Positions 35,187 to 43,177 of a stretch of DNA of 64,000 nucleotides are shown in pieces (the first letter of the stretch is position 1; each line of letters starts with the position of its first letter). The stretch is taken from the NCBI GenBank assembly GCA_965248685.1, contig CBDFKC010000002.1, positions 434,001 through 498,000 of the forward strand, written 5' to 3'. The notes below the pieces were generated by a model. The model made no database searches. It worked only from the letters and a program-made list of their open reading frames with translations, and was not told the DNA's origin. A program made the position numbers and the translations under genes. Source of the stretch: VYFG01 sp965248685. Its GTDB lineage: Bacteria; Pseudomonadota; Gammaproteobacteria; Arenicellales; Poriferihabitantaceae.

Positions 35187-36668
35187 TTAATTATTTGCCA
35201 ACCAGACTCCAAATCCTAATGGCTCTATTGTATTCACATTATGGCGAAAACTAATGGCCAAGTTATAATTCGAAGTGTTACCAGTGTCGCAGGTAACACT
35301 AGAACTGAAATTACACATAAATAAATAGCATCCGTCCAATTTGATAACTAGCTTACTACGATCAGCAATCACATCAACTGGACTTTTTGATTGAGTTGCC
35401 TCATTGATCGAAAACATTCTATTCACGACTTCAGAAAACTCCAATATGGATTTCAACTGGGATGACTTCTCACTTGAAATGAATCTTTCCAAATCGTTCT
35501 TGTTAATCCTTGTACGATTTAAAGTGCGCGGATCATCTCCATCCGAACTTACTCGATCTTCCGGTTTATCGCCCACTATAAAAGGTAGATAAAAATATGG
35601 TATGCCAGGAATAAATACTGTTAACGCGACAATAAGCAAAACTCTTTGCCATGCATCATGATCATTAACTCCCAAGGAACATATAAATGGCAAGGAAGAA
35701 TTTATTTCATAATCTTCACCATTTGCTGATCGTACTGGGAGCTGCCAATCTCGTGTCAATTCTGATATATGTGCAAGCTCAGCTTTTGTCAGAAGATCCG
35801 ACTGCAACAATATCCCATCATGTGTACGAGGAGGACGAATAACACTGCATGGCAAGTTTTTTGTTCTTTCAACGTGCATACTTACTGGATCTGCCGACTC
35901 CGATAAAATTGCTCGTGTTAAAACAGCGGAATAGGCATAGTCTACAACAGGAGTCGACCATCCTTCTTTGTTATGAAAATATGAAGCTCCAATCGGGTCA
36001 GCGTCTAATTGCGCTAAGACAAACAGTTGATGCTTTGCTGCTAGTTCGGTCAGTATATGAGAGAGTTTCTTGCTGTCTGGGTTGTGGAACTGTTCGAAGT
36101 TTACATCATGCCCATAATAAGCACATCCGTCGAGACGTATTCCGTAAATACCGGAGTTTTGTAAAAAGCTCATGTGTTTATTAATTTCATTGTAAATTCT
36201 GGGGTGTGATATTCTTATGTCTACAGAATCCTTTGAAAATGTTTGCCAAAGCTGCCAAGTTTCATTTTTAATTTGATATTGATGATAGACAGTACCACCT
36301 CTGGGAGATAGTTGAGGTGAAGGTAAATCTTTTCCACGACAAGCATAGAGTGGACTTTCTTCACTTGGATTTTCAAAAAATTCTTTCACAACATTGTGGT
36401 TTATGCCAACGTGGTTGTAAATACCGTCAAGAATTATGCGTCTCTCCTTTGCCCATGTAACTAAGTCCTCCCACGTTCCTAACTCAGAACGGACAGAAAA
36501 CCAGTCATTTGGCGCGAAACCACCATCTCCCGATGTTGGATACGGTGGAAGGATATGTATTACAACTGACGATGGAACAAAACTATCAGTAAGCTCTTTG
36601 AGTTGCTTTAATACGCTACTGTCGCAATTTGCACCTTTTAACTCAGGATACGACCCCAGTATAATCAT
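35187..36668 (-). CDS. GH13 protein, sucrose phosphorylase-like, with altered acid/base residue
   Basis: A 493-residue alpha-amylase superfamily protein closest in pattern to sucrose/glucosylglycerate phosphorylases (GH13_18): PPYPTSGDGGFAPNDW, region I LDGIYNHVG, region II GIRLDGCAYYGHD (nucleophile Asp180) and region IV PRTHDG (Asp284). Region III reads VLAQLDADP, so Gln220 occupies the acid/base Glu position; the spacing of 40 residues from the nucleophile equals that in Bifidobacterium sucrose phosphorylase (Asp192/Glu232). A loss of ordinary glycoside hydrolysis, or different chemistry, is implied. No signal peptide, so cytoplasmic. It starts 2 bp after the ROK kinase stop codon and ends 17 bp before the NIS-like gene. 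Confidence 0.8.
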   Translation of the reverse strand: MIILGSYPELKGANCDSSVLKQLKELTDSFVPSSVVIHILPPYPTSGDGGFAPNDWFSVRSELGTWEDLVTWAKERRIILDGIYNHVGINHNVVKEFFENPSEESPLYACRGKDLPSPQLSPRGGTVYHQYQIKNETWQLWQTFSKDSVDIRISHPRIYNEINKHMSFLQNSGIYGIRLDGCAYYGHDVNFEQFHNPDSKKLSHILTELAAKHQLFVLAQLDADPIGASYFHNKEGWSTPVVDYAYSAVLTRAILSESADPVSMHVERTKNLPCSVIRPPRTHDGILLQSDLLTKAELAHISELTRDWQLPVRSANGEDYEINSSLPFICSLGVNDHDAWQRVLLIVALTVFIPGIPYFYLPFIVGDKPEDRVSSDGDDPRTLNRTRINKNDLERFISSEKSSQLKSILEFSEVVNRMFSINEATQSKSPVDVIADRSKLVIKLDGCYLFMCNFSSSVTCDTGNTSNYNLAISFRHNVNTIEPLGFGVWLANN

Positions 36669-36670
36669 TG

Positions 36671-37639
36671 TTAACTAGCTTGATAAAATTTCTCTTTGCA
36701 AATTAATGCAACTCCGAGCATTCCACCGTCGTTACCAGATCCCGCAACCCTAACGTTAGTTAGTTCCATTATATCGTCAAAGGCCAGACTTCTCGCCTTC
36801 GACATAATACCTTCAAAATATGGACCCCCATTTCCCCCCAGCTGACATGATGCTTCAATCACCCCACCACCAATTGTAATATTTTTTGGATTAAATATAT
36901 TTACGATATTACTTACGGCAAAACCTAACCATTCCCCAGCTAAATAGAAGGCTTCTATAGCGAGAGGATTTCCGTTCTTGGCAGCACTAAATACTTCATC
37001 AAATTGAGCTAATTTCTGCATGGAATTATTATTGTTATTAAGTTGGCTAAAATTTCGAACTATTGCTGGACCAGAAGCAAGGGTTTCTAGGCATCCATAA
37101 TTACCACAGCTACATTTTACAGACCCGTTAGACGCAACTTTCATATGCCCAAGTGCTCCAGCAGTATCGTCATCACCATATAATATTTCATTAGCAAATA
37201 TTAGTGCACCCCCTACTCCTGTTCCCACAACATAGTGAGCAAATGAGACTGTGCTTTTTCCATATTTCTGAAACTCTGCCCATGCAGACGCTTTACCATC
37301 ATTGACGACAACAATTCCGCCTAGTTTTCCTGGATATGCTTCGTTAAGTATCTCAGCCCAATCAATATTTTCATATCCGTTGAAATGACCGCAGCCGAGA
37401 ACCGTACCATTCTTATCAACCGCACCAGCCGTAGAAATTGCAATATATTTTAGAGATTTATTTTGAGAAACGTAATTCTTAATAGCATTTACTACTGCAA
37501 TTTTTAATGTTACAAAGTCATTATCTGGAAGGTAAATGTTATCAAATCGCGTATCTATCAGGGCAAAATCTTGTTCGATTTTTACCATAGAGTGTTTGAT
37601 CGATGATCCACCGATATCAATTGCATAAATTTGATTCAT
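36671..37639 (-). CDS. ROK-family sugar kinase
   Basis: A 322-residue ROK protein that looks fully functional: ATP motif AIDIGGSSIK (6-15), catalytic Asp114 in VVNDGKAS, the GHM helix (GALGHMKV), the zinc site CSCGNYGC (176-183) and the second ATP motif NITIGGGVIE. ROK kinases phosphorylate glucose, N-acetylglucosamine, N-acetylmannosamine, fructose and similar sugars. The gene order places it directly upstream of the GH13 gene (2-bp gap). Given the YdjC deacetylase in the operon, an N-acetylated amino sugar is a plausible substrate (inference). Confidence 0.88.
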   Translation of the reverse strand: MNQIYAIDIGGSSIKHSMVKIEQDFALIDTRFDNIYLPDNDFVTLKIAVVNAIKNYVSQNKSLKYIAISTAGAVDKNGTVLGCGHFNGYENIDWAEILNEAYPGKLGGIVVVNDGKASAWAEFQKYGKSTVSFAHYVVGTGVGGALIFANEILYGDDDTAGALGHMKVASNGSVKCSCGNYGCLETLASGPAIVRNFSQLNNNNNSMQKLAQFDEVFSAAKNGNPLAIEAFYLAGEWLGFAVSNIVNIFNPKNITIGGGVIEASCQLGGNGGPYFEGIMSKARSLAFDDIMELTNVRVAGSGNDGGMLGVALICKEKFYQAS

Positions 37640-37657
37640 AATGATACGTATTATTTC

Positions 37658-38923
37658 TTAAGATGATCCCAATTTACTAAGTTTAGTTGAAGCGATAGAA
37701 ACCCAGAAACCCAGCATAAAGAATCCAGAGATTCGAGCAATTAGAAAGATTCTATTTTCAGCTTCGCTGAGAGTCTCTGACGGAGAACCCATGGAAAAAA
37801 AGGCGAGTATAGATTCCGATATTGCTGAATACACTTGTGTGAATTCAGATACTGAACTGTTGAACAAACCTCTAGTAATGAGAATAAAGAAAGCGCACAT
37901 TAATACTATACTAATGCTAGATAATAGCAATCGGGTTAGGCTTTGTCCAAAGCCAGTAAAGAACCCCCAAACCCTTAATATGATACTCCCAAGTATTGAA
38001 GCATTTTCAATTTTTGCCATTAGATATTGTGCATCAGAAATATCTCTTCGGACAATTGGAGATAAACCTTTAACGTCTTCTACAGATTGCTTCATTAGAG
38101 ATGAATTTGGAATATATTTACCCCAAAAAGTAACTTTTCCAATTTGGGTAGGCATAAAACAATTACTGAGTGATGTTTCCAATAATGTAGCCGATCCTAG
38201 CCCTATAGAACTCATGTCGATTTCAGAAAGACGAGAGCCAGACATATCCATATTAAACACTTGATGGCTTCTTTGTTCTAATCTAAATTTTTCAAATCTA
38301 GATTCTATGAATTGTGATGCGGATAATATGCCTTCTTTCGAGCTTATATCAAGTATATTACAACTTCTAAAATTTGAGTTTTGAAGGCTTATTTTTTGGA
38401 TAGAGAGTTTGGCAACCGTCGAATTCACAAATGTTGATCCAGCGACTGAAAAGCTATTAATCTGCGAGTCTTTCAAAATAATATTCTTCGCCTGACAATC
38501 TTCAAAGAAGAGTGAAGATGACTCAATCGCCGAGAACGTAGATTCATCGATTGTTGCATCGATAAAATTTACGTCGTCTAAATTAGATTCCTCAAACGTA
38601 GAATCTATAACCTTAGAATTTCTAAAAATCAGCGATGTCAGAATACCGTTGGCAAATTGGCACTTTCTTATAGTACTTCTAACAAATGTACTTCTAGTGA
38701 AATTTGCACCGTTGAATATGCATCTATCAAATGTGCAATCAAGGAATCTTGTATCATTCAGTTGCACTCCAGATAGATCACAAAAAGTAATTATTTTTCC
38801 TTCGAAGTCAACGCTTGAGAGATCTTGAAACGATAAGTCAATATACTCATTTCTATTTGCATTGTAATTGTTCCATTCGGTTTTACTAGCTGTGATCAGA
38901 CTGAGAACTTCTGTATTTGTCAT
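37658..38923 (-). CDS. Pentapeptide-repeat protein with C-terminal membrane anchor
   Basis: A 421-residue protein. Residues 25-255 consist of pentapeptide-like repeats (FLDCTFDRCIFNGANFTRST and similar), a right-handed quadrilateral beta-helix. About three hydrophobic segments follow at the C-terminus (near 310-350 and 385-415). It overlaps the YdjC gene upstream by 4 bp (ATGA). Some pentapeptide proteins protect DNA gyrase from toxins or drugs. In a biosynthetic operon such a protein could give self-protection, but the membrane anchor argues against simple gyrase mimicry. Function unknown. Confidence 0.8.
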   Translation of the reverse strand: MTNTEVLSLITASKTEWNNYNANRNEYIDLSFQDLSSVDFEGKIITFCDLSGVQLNDTRFLDCTFDRCIFNGANFTRSTFVRSTIRKCQFANGILTSLIFRNSKVIDSTFEESNLDDVNFIDATIDESTFSAIESSSLFFEDCQAKNIILKDSQINSFSVAGSTFVNSTVAKLSIQKISLQNSNFRSCNILDISSKEGILSASQFIESRFEKFRLEQRSHQVFNMDMSGSRLSEIDMSSIGLGSATLLETSLSNCFMPTQIGKVTFWGKYIPNSSLMKQSVEDVKGLSPIVRRDISDAQYLMAKIENASILGSIILRVWGFFTGFGQSLTRLLLSSISIVLMCAFFILITRGLFNSSVSEFTQVYSAISESILAFFSMGSPSETLSEAENRIFLIARISGFFMLGFWVSIASTKLSKLGSS

Positions 38924-39687
38924 TTGAAACTTGAGAAATTTACTAGCTTCACATTAGCGTCTTCAAGCCAACCAGAGTCACAAAGATTTCGTAGAGACAC
39001 GAGCTCATTTTCGCGAAGGTCATTTAGACTGCTTATATCTCGAAGATGATCGTCGGAATATCCAGGATGAGTAACAATTTCTACGATCCTCCCACTCTTT
39101 GAAACAGTAAATGAATCGTCAATCATCTGTATTAAGTTTTCTATATTTAATCCTCGTGCTGTCCAATCATAAATTACATGTTCGCTGCCCAATAGTTTTC
39201 TATTTGCAGAATATTTCGAAACTGCGTTCAAGTCTCTTATTGGCAATTTGTACTCTAATGATAGTCTACAAAATACTTCACCAATTCTATCTATGTGATG
39301 GGCTCCATGGTGGCTATCCAAATGAGACGGTTTATGCCCTAATAAATCATGGGCGCACTCAATCTGTGCCCTCCATTCTAGTTCAATCTCAGATGTATCC
39401 ATACCTGGAAACTGATCTTTCCTTAGAAAGCGCCCATCTTGATGGGAAACCAAACTCGGTATTCGATCTATTCGAATCATCGGTTTACCGCTTGATAGTT
39501 GTAAATGGACTCCTACCTTTCCAGTTTGCTTTTTAATATCCCATTTACTAACTCTTTCAATGGCACCATCAGCAGCTACCATCATAGTTGTGCTGGTTAT
39601 TGCACCAATATCTAAAAGTTCAACAATTCCTCGACAAATCCCGTCGCTCAATCCAAAATCGTCTGCATTTATTATTAATAGTTTCAT
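38920..39687 (-). CDS. YdjC/ChbG-family carbohydrate deacetylase
   Basis: A 255-residue deacetylase-fold protein. Motifs are NADDFG (7-12, with Asp10), GVHLQLSSG (His61) and SHLDSHHGAHH (121-131), which provide the metal and catalytic residues. ChbG removes acetyl groups from chitobiose units, and relatives act on other N-acetylated sugars. It lacks a signal peptide, so it acts on a cytoplasmic, probably phosphorylated or conjugated, sugar. It is the second gene of the operon, 35 bp after the first ROK-like gene, and overlaps the pentapeptide gene by 4 bp. Confidence 0.88.
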   Translation of the reverse strand: MKLLIINADDFGLSDGICRGIVELLDIGAITSTTMMVAADGAIERVSKWDIKKQTGKVGVHLQLSSGKPMIRIDRIPSLVSHQDGRFLRKDQFPGMDTSEIELEWRAQIECAHDLLGHKPSHLDSHHGAHHIDRIGEVFCRLSLEYKLPIRDLNAVSKYSANRKLLGSEHVIYDWTARGLNIENLIQMIDDSFTVSKSGRIVEIVTHPGYSDDHLRDISSLNDLRENELVSLRNLCDSGWLEDANVKLVNFSSFK

Positions 39688-39722
39688 TGCACAGCACTCA
39701 ACAGTAACATTTGTGAAGTTAG

Positions 39723-40820
39723 TTACAAAACGTAATTAGGCAGTTCTCTATTCTGATTAGCGTGCCGCCCTTGTATTTCGGTCGCCAAAAGATATGCTGC
39801 GCCCATGGCCTGAGACTCTCTTCCTAACCCAGTAACAATTATTTCTGTTTCGTTCCAGGCTCCAGCCCACGCATTTCTCCTTGCACTTGAAATAACCATT
39901 TTAGCGAATTCTGGTAACTCTGTTATCATTCCTCCACCTAGTAAAATTAATGAAGGGTTAACTATCGTAATTATTGCATTTATCGCAATACTTAGATACT
40001 GTGCTGCGTCTTGCAGAACGTCAACCATTATTGGATCTCTATCCTCTAATCCCTGCGCAAAATAGTCTAACGTTAGAACAGAAGTGTCTGTAGACTTTGC
40101 TGCGGCGCCTACTGCTGAGCGAAAAGCACTAGATGATTCTCTTTGTGCACCATTTTTTCCAGCCTCCGCTAAGAACTCGCTAACCACATTCTTACTAATC
40201 CATGGTCTAGATGCGAATACCTCCAAAGTTCCCCTGCTTGAAAAATTAGAATCAAATGCCCCGCTTGGTTCTACAACTAACCTGCCAATGTGCCCAGCTA
40301 CACCTGCACCTCTATAGGGCCTCCCATTAATAAAAATTGAAGACCCTACTCCTTCATCGATAAGAATGTAGGCAAAGTTTTCATGTGATGGTATGCCTAT
40401 TTCGCCTCCTTTAATCTTTCCAGTAAGAATCTCTCCAATAGCCAAACACTCTGCATCATGAAAAATCATCGTTGTGGGAGCTCCAAGTTTATTGCACACA
40501 TCAGTAACATTTACTTGGTCAGTAATTCCTAATCTAGACGAACCATCAATCGTGGTTGTACCATCAATAGTTCCTGGCAGGGAAATAGACAAATAATCAA
40601 TGTTATAGGGAAGACTTGTTTGTATTTTCTTAACTCTCTGAACTATTTGCTCGATCAAACTTAATCCATTCAAATCTACGCAATATCGTGTTGAAGACCA
40701 GGAGTCAATATTCTGGGGGGCGTTCTTGATGTATCCATTTTCTGTAGAAACAACGTAGTGTGTTACTACAGTCGATTCTACCTGACAAACCATCAAGTTC
40801 TGCACTGGTACTTTTGACAT
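39723..40820 (-). CDS. Degenerate ROK-family protein
   Basis: A 365-residue ROK-fold protein. The second ATP motif (PSLILLGGGMI) and the AGHIGRLVVEP helix region are recognisable, and Asp122 (IFHDAE) stands at the catalytic position. The first phosphate motif is lost: the segment MVCQVESTVV replaces the usual DIGGT. The zinc-binding Cys-x-Cys-Gly...Cys is absent; the aligned segment reads SSRGTLEVF. It is therefore either a catalytically inactive regulator or an enzyme with changed chemistry. No N-terminal DNA-binding domain of the NagC/XylR type is present. It is the first confident gene of the operon ending at 33934. Confidence 0.75.
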   Translation of the reverse strand: MSKVPVQNLMVCQVESTVVTHYVVSTENGYIKNAPQNIDSWSSTRYCVDLNGLSLIEQIVQRVKKIQTSLPYNIDYLSISLPGTIDGTTTIDGSSRLGITDQVNVTDVCNKLGAPTTMIFHDAECLAIGEILTGKIKGGEIGIPSHENFAYILIDEGVGSSIFINGRPYRGAGVAGHIGRLVVEPSGAFDSNFSSRGTLEVFASRPWISKNVVSEFLAEAGKNGAQRESSSAFRSAVGAAAKSTDTSVLTLDYFAQGLEDRDPIMVDVLQDAAQYLSIAINAIITIVNPSLILLGGGMITELPEFAKMVISSARRNAWAGAWNETEIIVTGLGRESQAMGAAYLLATEIQGRHANQNRELPNYVL

Positions 40821-41089
40821 TCAAATCCCCTATTTTTAGTTAGTAGCCAATGCGTTGACTCAACTGAGCCTCGCATATGAGCAAGATTGTTACCAAAAAG
40901 CTTTCTTGTGTAAACCCTTTTTTTGGTCAATTCGTTGTTACATACAGTGGTCGTATACTCGTAATCCTCCATTAGTATTCGAGTTTTTGAGTAGAAACCT
41001 TGAGCTGTTTTTACTCCCTCTAAAATGAAGAAAATCGTCCCTAAAACGCCCACTACTGTTATGTTCCGCACATAAATTTGCAATACCAC
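40793..41089 (-). CDS. Possible small protein at the head of the ROK operon
   Basis: A 98-codon frame that overlaps the degenerate ROK gene by 28 bp. The N-terminus could form one membrane helix (ITVVGVLGTIFFILEGV); the rest is polar. No family is recognised and there is no clear ribosome binding site. It may be leader sequence rather than a gene. Confidence 0.25.
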   Translation of the reverse strand: MVLQIYVRNITVVGVLGTIFFILEGVKTAQGFYSKTRILMEDYEYTTTVCNNELTKKRVYTRKLFGNNLAHMRGSVESTHWLLTKNRGFECQKYQCRT

Positions 41090-41184
41090 ATGGCAATCGT
41101 AGTAGAAGCAATTTTATTGATAATCATGAGACTACTATTTACTGAACCTCCTTCAACTATTCAAAATTGAACTGTGTAAATTAG

Positions 41185-41215
41185 ACAAAAAACACCGGCT
41201 ACCGGCATTTTTTGT
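41185..41215. terminator. Bidirectional terminator-like hairpin after the mid-island recombinase
   Basis: ACAAAAAACACCGG (41185-41198), a 3-nt loop and CCGGCATTTTTTGT (41202-41215) form a stem with two internal mismatches, with A- and T-runs on either side. It sits 49 bp after the recombinase stop on the minus strand and insulates it from the ROK operon. Confidence 0.75.
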
Positions 41216-41263
41216 TTTTGATAAACTAGCTCCAAGAGGTGGGGCTTATAATTTGCTAACGAA

Positions 41264-42841
41264 TTAGTGAATTATTCTCTTTGCTAGCTTCTTAGATTTA
41301 AGATTTACTAATTTATTCTTTGTATCTATTTGATTGAACTTGTAGTAAAGCGATTTATTGTTGCCTTGGTTTGCTATTGACAATACGGTTCGAGGTCTGT
41401 CCGGTGTATGTCCACATAGCGCAGGATTACGAGATTCTGCAATAATCCCATACCACGAATATGGTGCTATTACTAACGATTGACCCTCAACAAGAATGTT
41501 CAAGGTGGTTTCAGAAGTTAGATTAGCTACAACAATATCATCGGACAGTTTTTGTTGTCTGTTATAGCACTTCAGCGGTTCAAGGATCTTTCCAAATTTT
41601 CCCTCAATATCGCCCTCCCCTTTGTCTATTTCCGCAATTTTGTTTTCTAAGCTAGATTGAAGTGCCAAGAGTTCATTTCGTTTAGCACTGTATGTTTCTT
41701 TGTCAATAGCCTCGTCTAGTAAAACATCAGTTAGTCTATCGAGTCTGATTTTGAGCTTCGAAATATCCATTCGATATGACTCTTTCTTTTGGGTATCAAG
41801 GTCAGCGTACTCTGTTCTAAGCCGATAGAGATTGGATTCGAGTTCGGCAATTTCATTCGGAGTTGGACAAATATTTCTCCAGTAGTTGTAAATACATTTA
41901 TTGACGACTTCTTCTCGGATTGTTTTCATCGGGCAAGAACTGGTATGACAGCGATAATACACGTGTCCTTTTTGACATTCTCCAATCAGACTGTAATCAC
42001 AAGAACTACAGGATAGTTTTCTTGAGTAAGCGAACCTTCGCTTTACCTTTCGTATTTTTGCTTTTCCGTTAATTAGATTCTGAACGGTATCGAATACATT
42101 CTTATCAATTATCGCTTTATGTAGACCCTGATAGATTTCGTCATTGGTCGAGACTTTCATATTTCCAATGTAAAATGGGTTTTTTAGCATCGAACATACT
42201 GCATTTTTACTGATCTTTCCGCCTCTTTTGTTTTTTAAGCCTCTCTGATTCATCAATTTAGCTAGACCTCTAACGCTGTGGTCACCAGTGCTGTATAGGT
42301 CGAAGAGTTCAACTACTAAAGGTGCTCTAACAGGATCTATTTCCTTTACAACACCACCTCCCTTATCGAGATAACCTATTGGTGAGTTAAACGGAAAATG
42401 ACCTTGTTTTAGGCGTCCTCTGAGCCCTTTGTTTACCTCTCTGCGAAGGTTTCTAATGTAATGAGTAGACATCGCAGCAAGTATGTCAGCAGGCAGTCTT
42501 GAAGCCTCATCAGACAGATTAATTCCATCAGATACCGAATAGAAATTAATTCCAGAGTCTGCAAGTATATTGATCCTGTTCCAGTCTCCGTAGTTTCTGC
42601 TTGATCGGTCAATTTTGTGGAAACAGGCACCGTCAATTTTTCCTTTGGACAGTAATGTCATCATCTCATTGAAAGCTGGGCGACCTTCTTTTGCTGCAGT
42701 TACTCTCTCTTCGAAAAAACGAACAATTTCAATATTGTTTTTATTGGCAAAATCTTCAATCGCAGATTTTTGTTCAATCAAAGATACACCCTCCCCTTGT
42801 TTCTGTGTCGATACACGGATGTACCCATATACTTTTTCCAT
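41264..42841 (-). CDS. Large serine recombinase (mid-island)
   Basis: A 525-residue recombinase. The N-terminal resolvase domain begins YGYIRVSTQKQG with catalytic Ser11 and continues with DRSSRNYGDW. The recombinase domain (about 160-260) contains GRLKQGHFPFNSPIGY. The zinc-ribbon Cys pairs (CSSCDYS... YRCHTSSCPM) and a coiled coil (about 345-410) follow. The C-terminal 100 residues lack a recognised domain. It does not adjoin an island end, so it may belong to an older element or have moved in with cargo. A 54-codon gene lies just upstream. Confidence 0.92.
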   Translation of the reverse strand: MEKVYGYIRVSTQKQGEGVSLIEQKSAIEDFANKNNIEIVRFFEERVTAAKEGRPAFNEMMTLLSKGKIDGACFHKIDRSSRNYGDWNRINILADSGINFYSVSDGINLSDEASRLPADILAAMSTHYIRNLRREVNKGLRGRLKQGHFPFNSPIGYLDKGGGVVKEIDPVRAPLVVELFDLYSTGDHSVRGLAKLMNQRGLKNKRGGKISKNAVCSMLKNPFYIGNMKVSTNDEIYQGLHKAIIDKNVFDTVQNLINGKAKIRKVKRRFAYSRKLSCSSCDYSLIGECQKGHVYYRCHTSSCPMKTIREEVVNKCIYNYWRNICPTPNEIAELESNLYRLRTEYADLDTQKKESYRMDISKLKIRLDRLTDVLLDEAIDKETYSAKRNELLALQSSLENKIAEIDKGEGDIEGKFGKILEPLKCYNRQQKLSDDIVVANLTSETTLNILVEGQSLVIAPYSWYGIIAESRNPALCGHTPDRPRTVLSIANQGNNKSLYYKFNQIDTKNKLVNLKSKKLAKRIIH

Positions 42842-42912
42842 ATATTTGATTGTTAAATAACTTTCTAAACGAATTTAGCCCCACCACTAATTATTGTATC
42901 AATTTCCTGGTA

Positions 42913-43077
42913 TCAATCAACATCACCATAATCCTGGTTGTACTTTTTTACCAAGATATTGAGCATTCTACAGTAGCTATTATGAGCCTTGACAATCTCT
43001 TCTTCAGAATGCCCTTTCATATGGTTTCGTATGAATTTAAATGGTTCTTTTTGTAAAGTGAAGTCGATTTTCATCAT
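42913..43077 (-). CDS. Small protein upstream of the mid-island serine recombinase
   Basis: A 54-residue frame (ATG at 43077, stop at 42913) beginning MMKIDFTLQKEPFKFIRNHM and continuing GHSEEEIVKAH. Short proteins with this Phe-x-Leu-x-x-x-Pro-Phe...Ile-x-Asn-His pattern are often seen beside large serine recombinases (recalled, not checked). The pair suggests a recombination accessory or directionality factor. It is transcribed in the same direction, 71 bp upstream of the recombinase. Confidence 0.6.
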   Translation of the reverse strand: MMKIDFTLQKEPFKFIRNHMKGHSEEEIVKAHNSYCRMLNILVKKYNQDYGDVD

Positions 43078-43177
43078 ATGTCAATTTTAATCATAGATTG
43101 TTTTATTCAAAGACAGATAAATTCGTACAGGAGATACTATTTGACGTCTTTATGTTTAGTTCAATTCCACTATTATT

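Noticed and set aside
42850..43056. 68-codon plus-strand frame upstream of the AAA ATPase gene
   Set aside because: The opposite strand holds a better supported 54-codon gene next to the recombinase.
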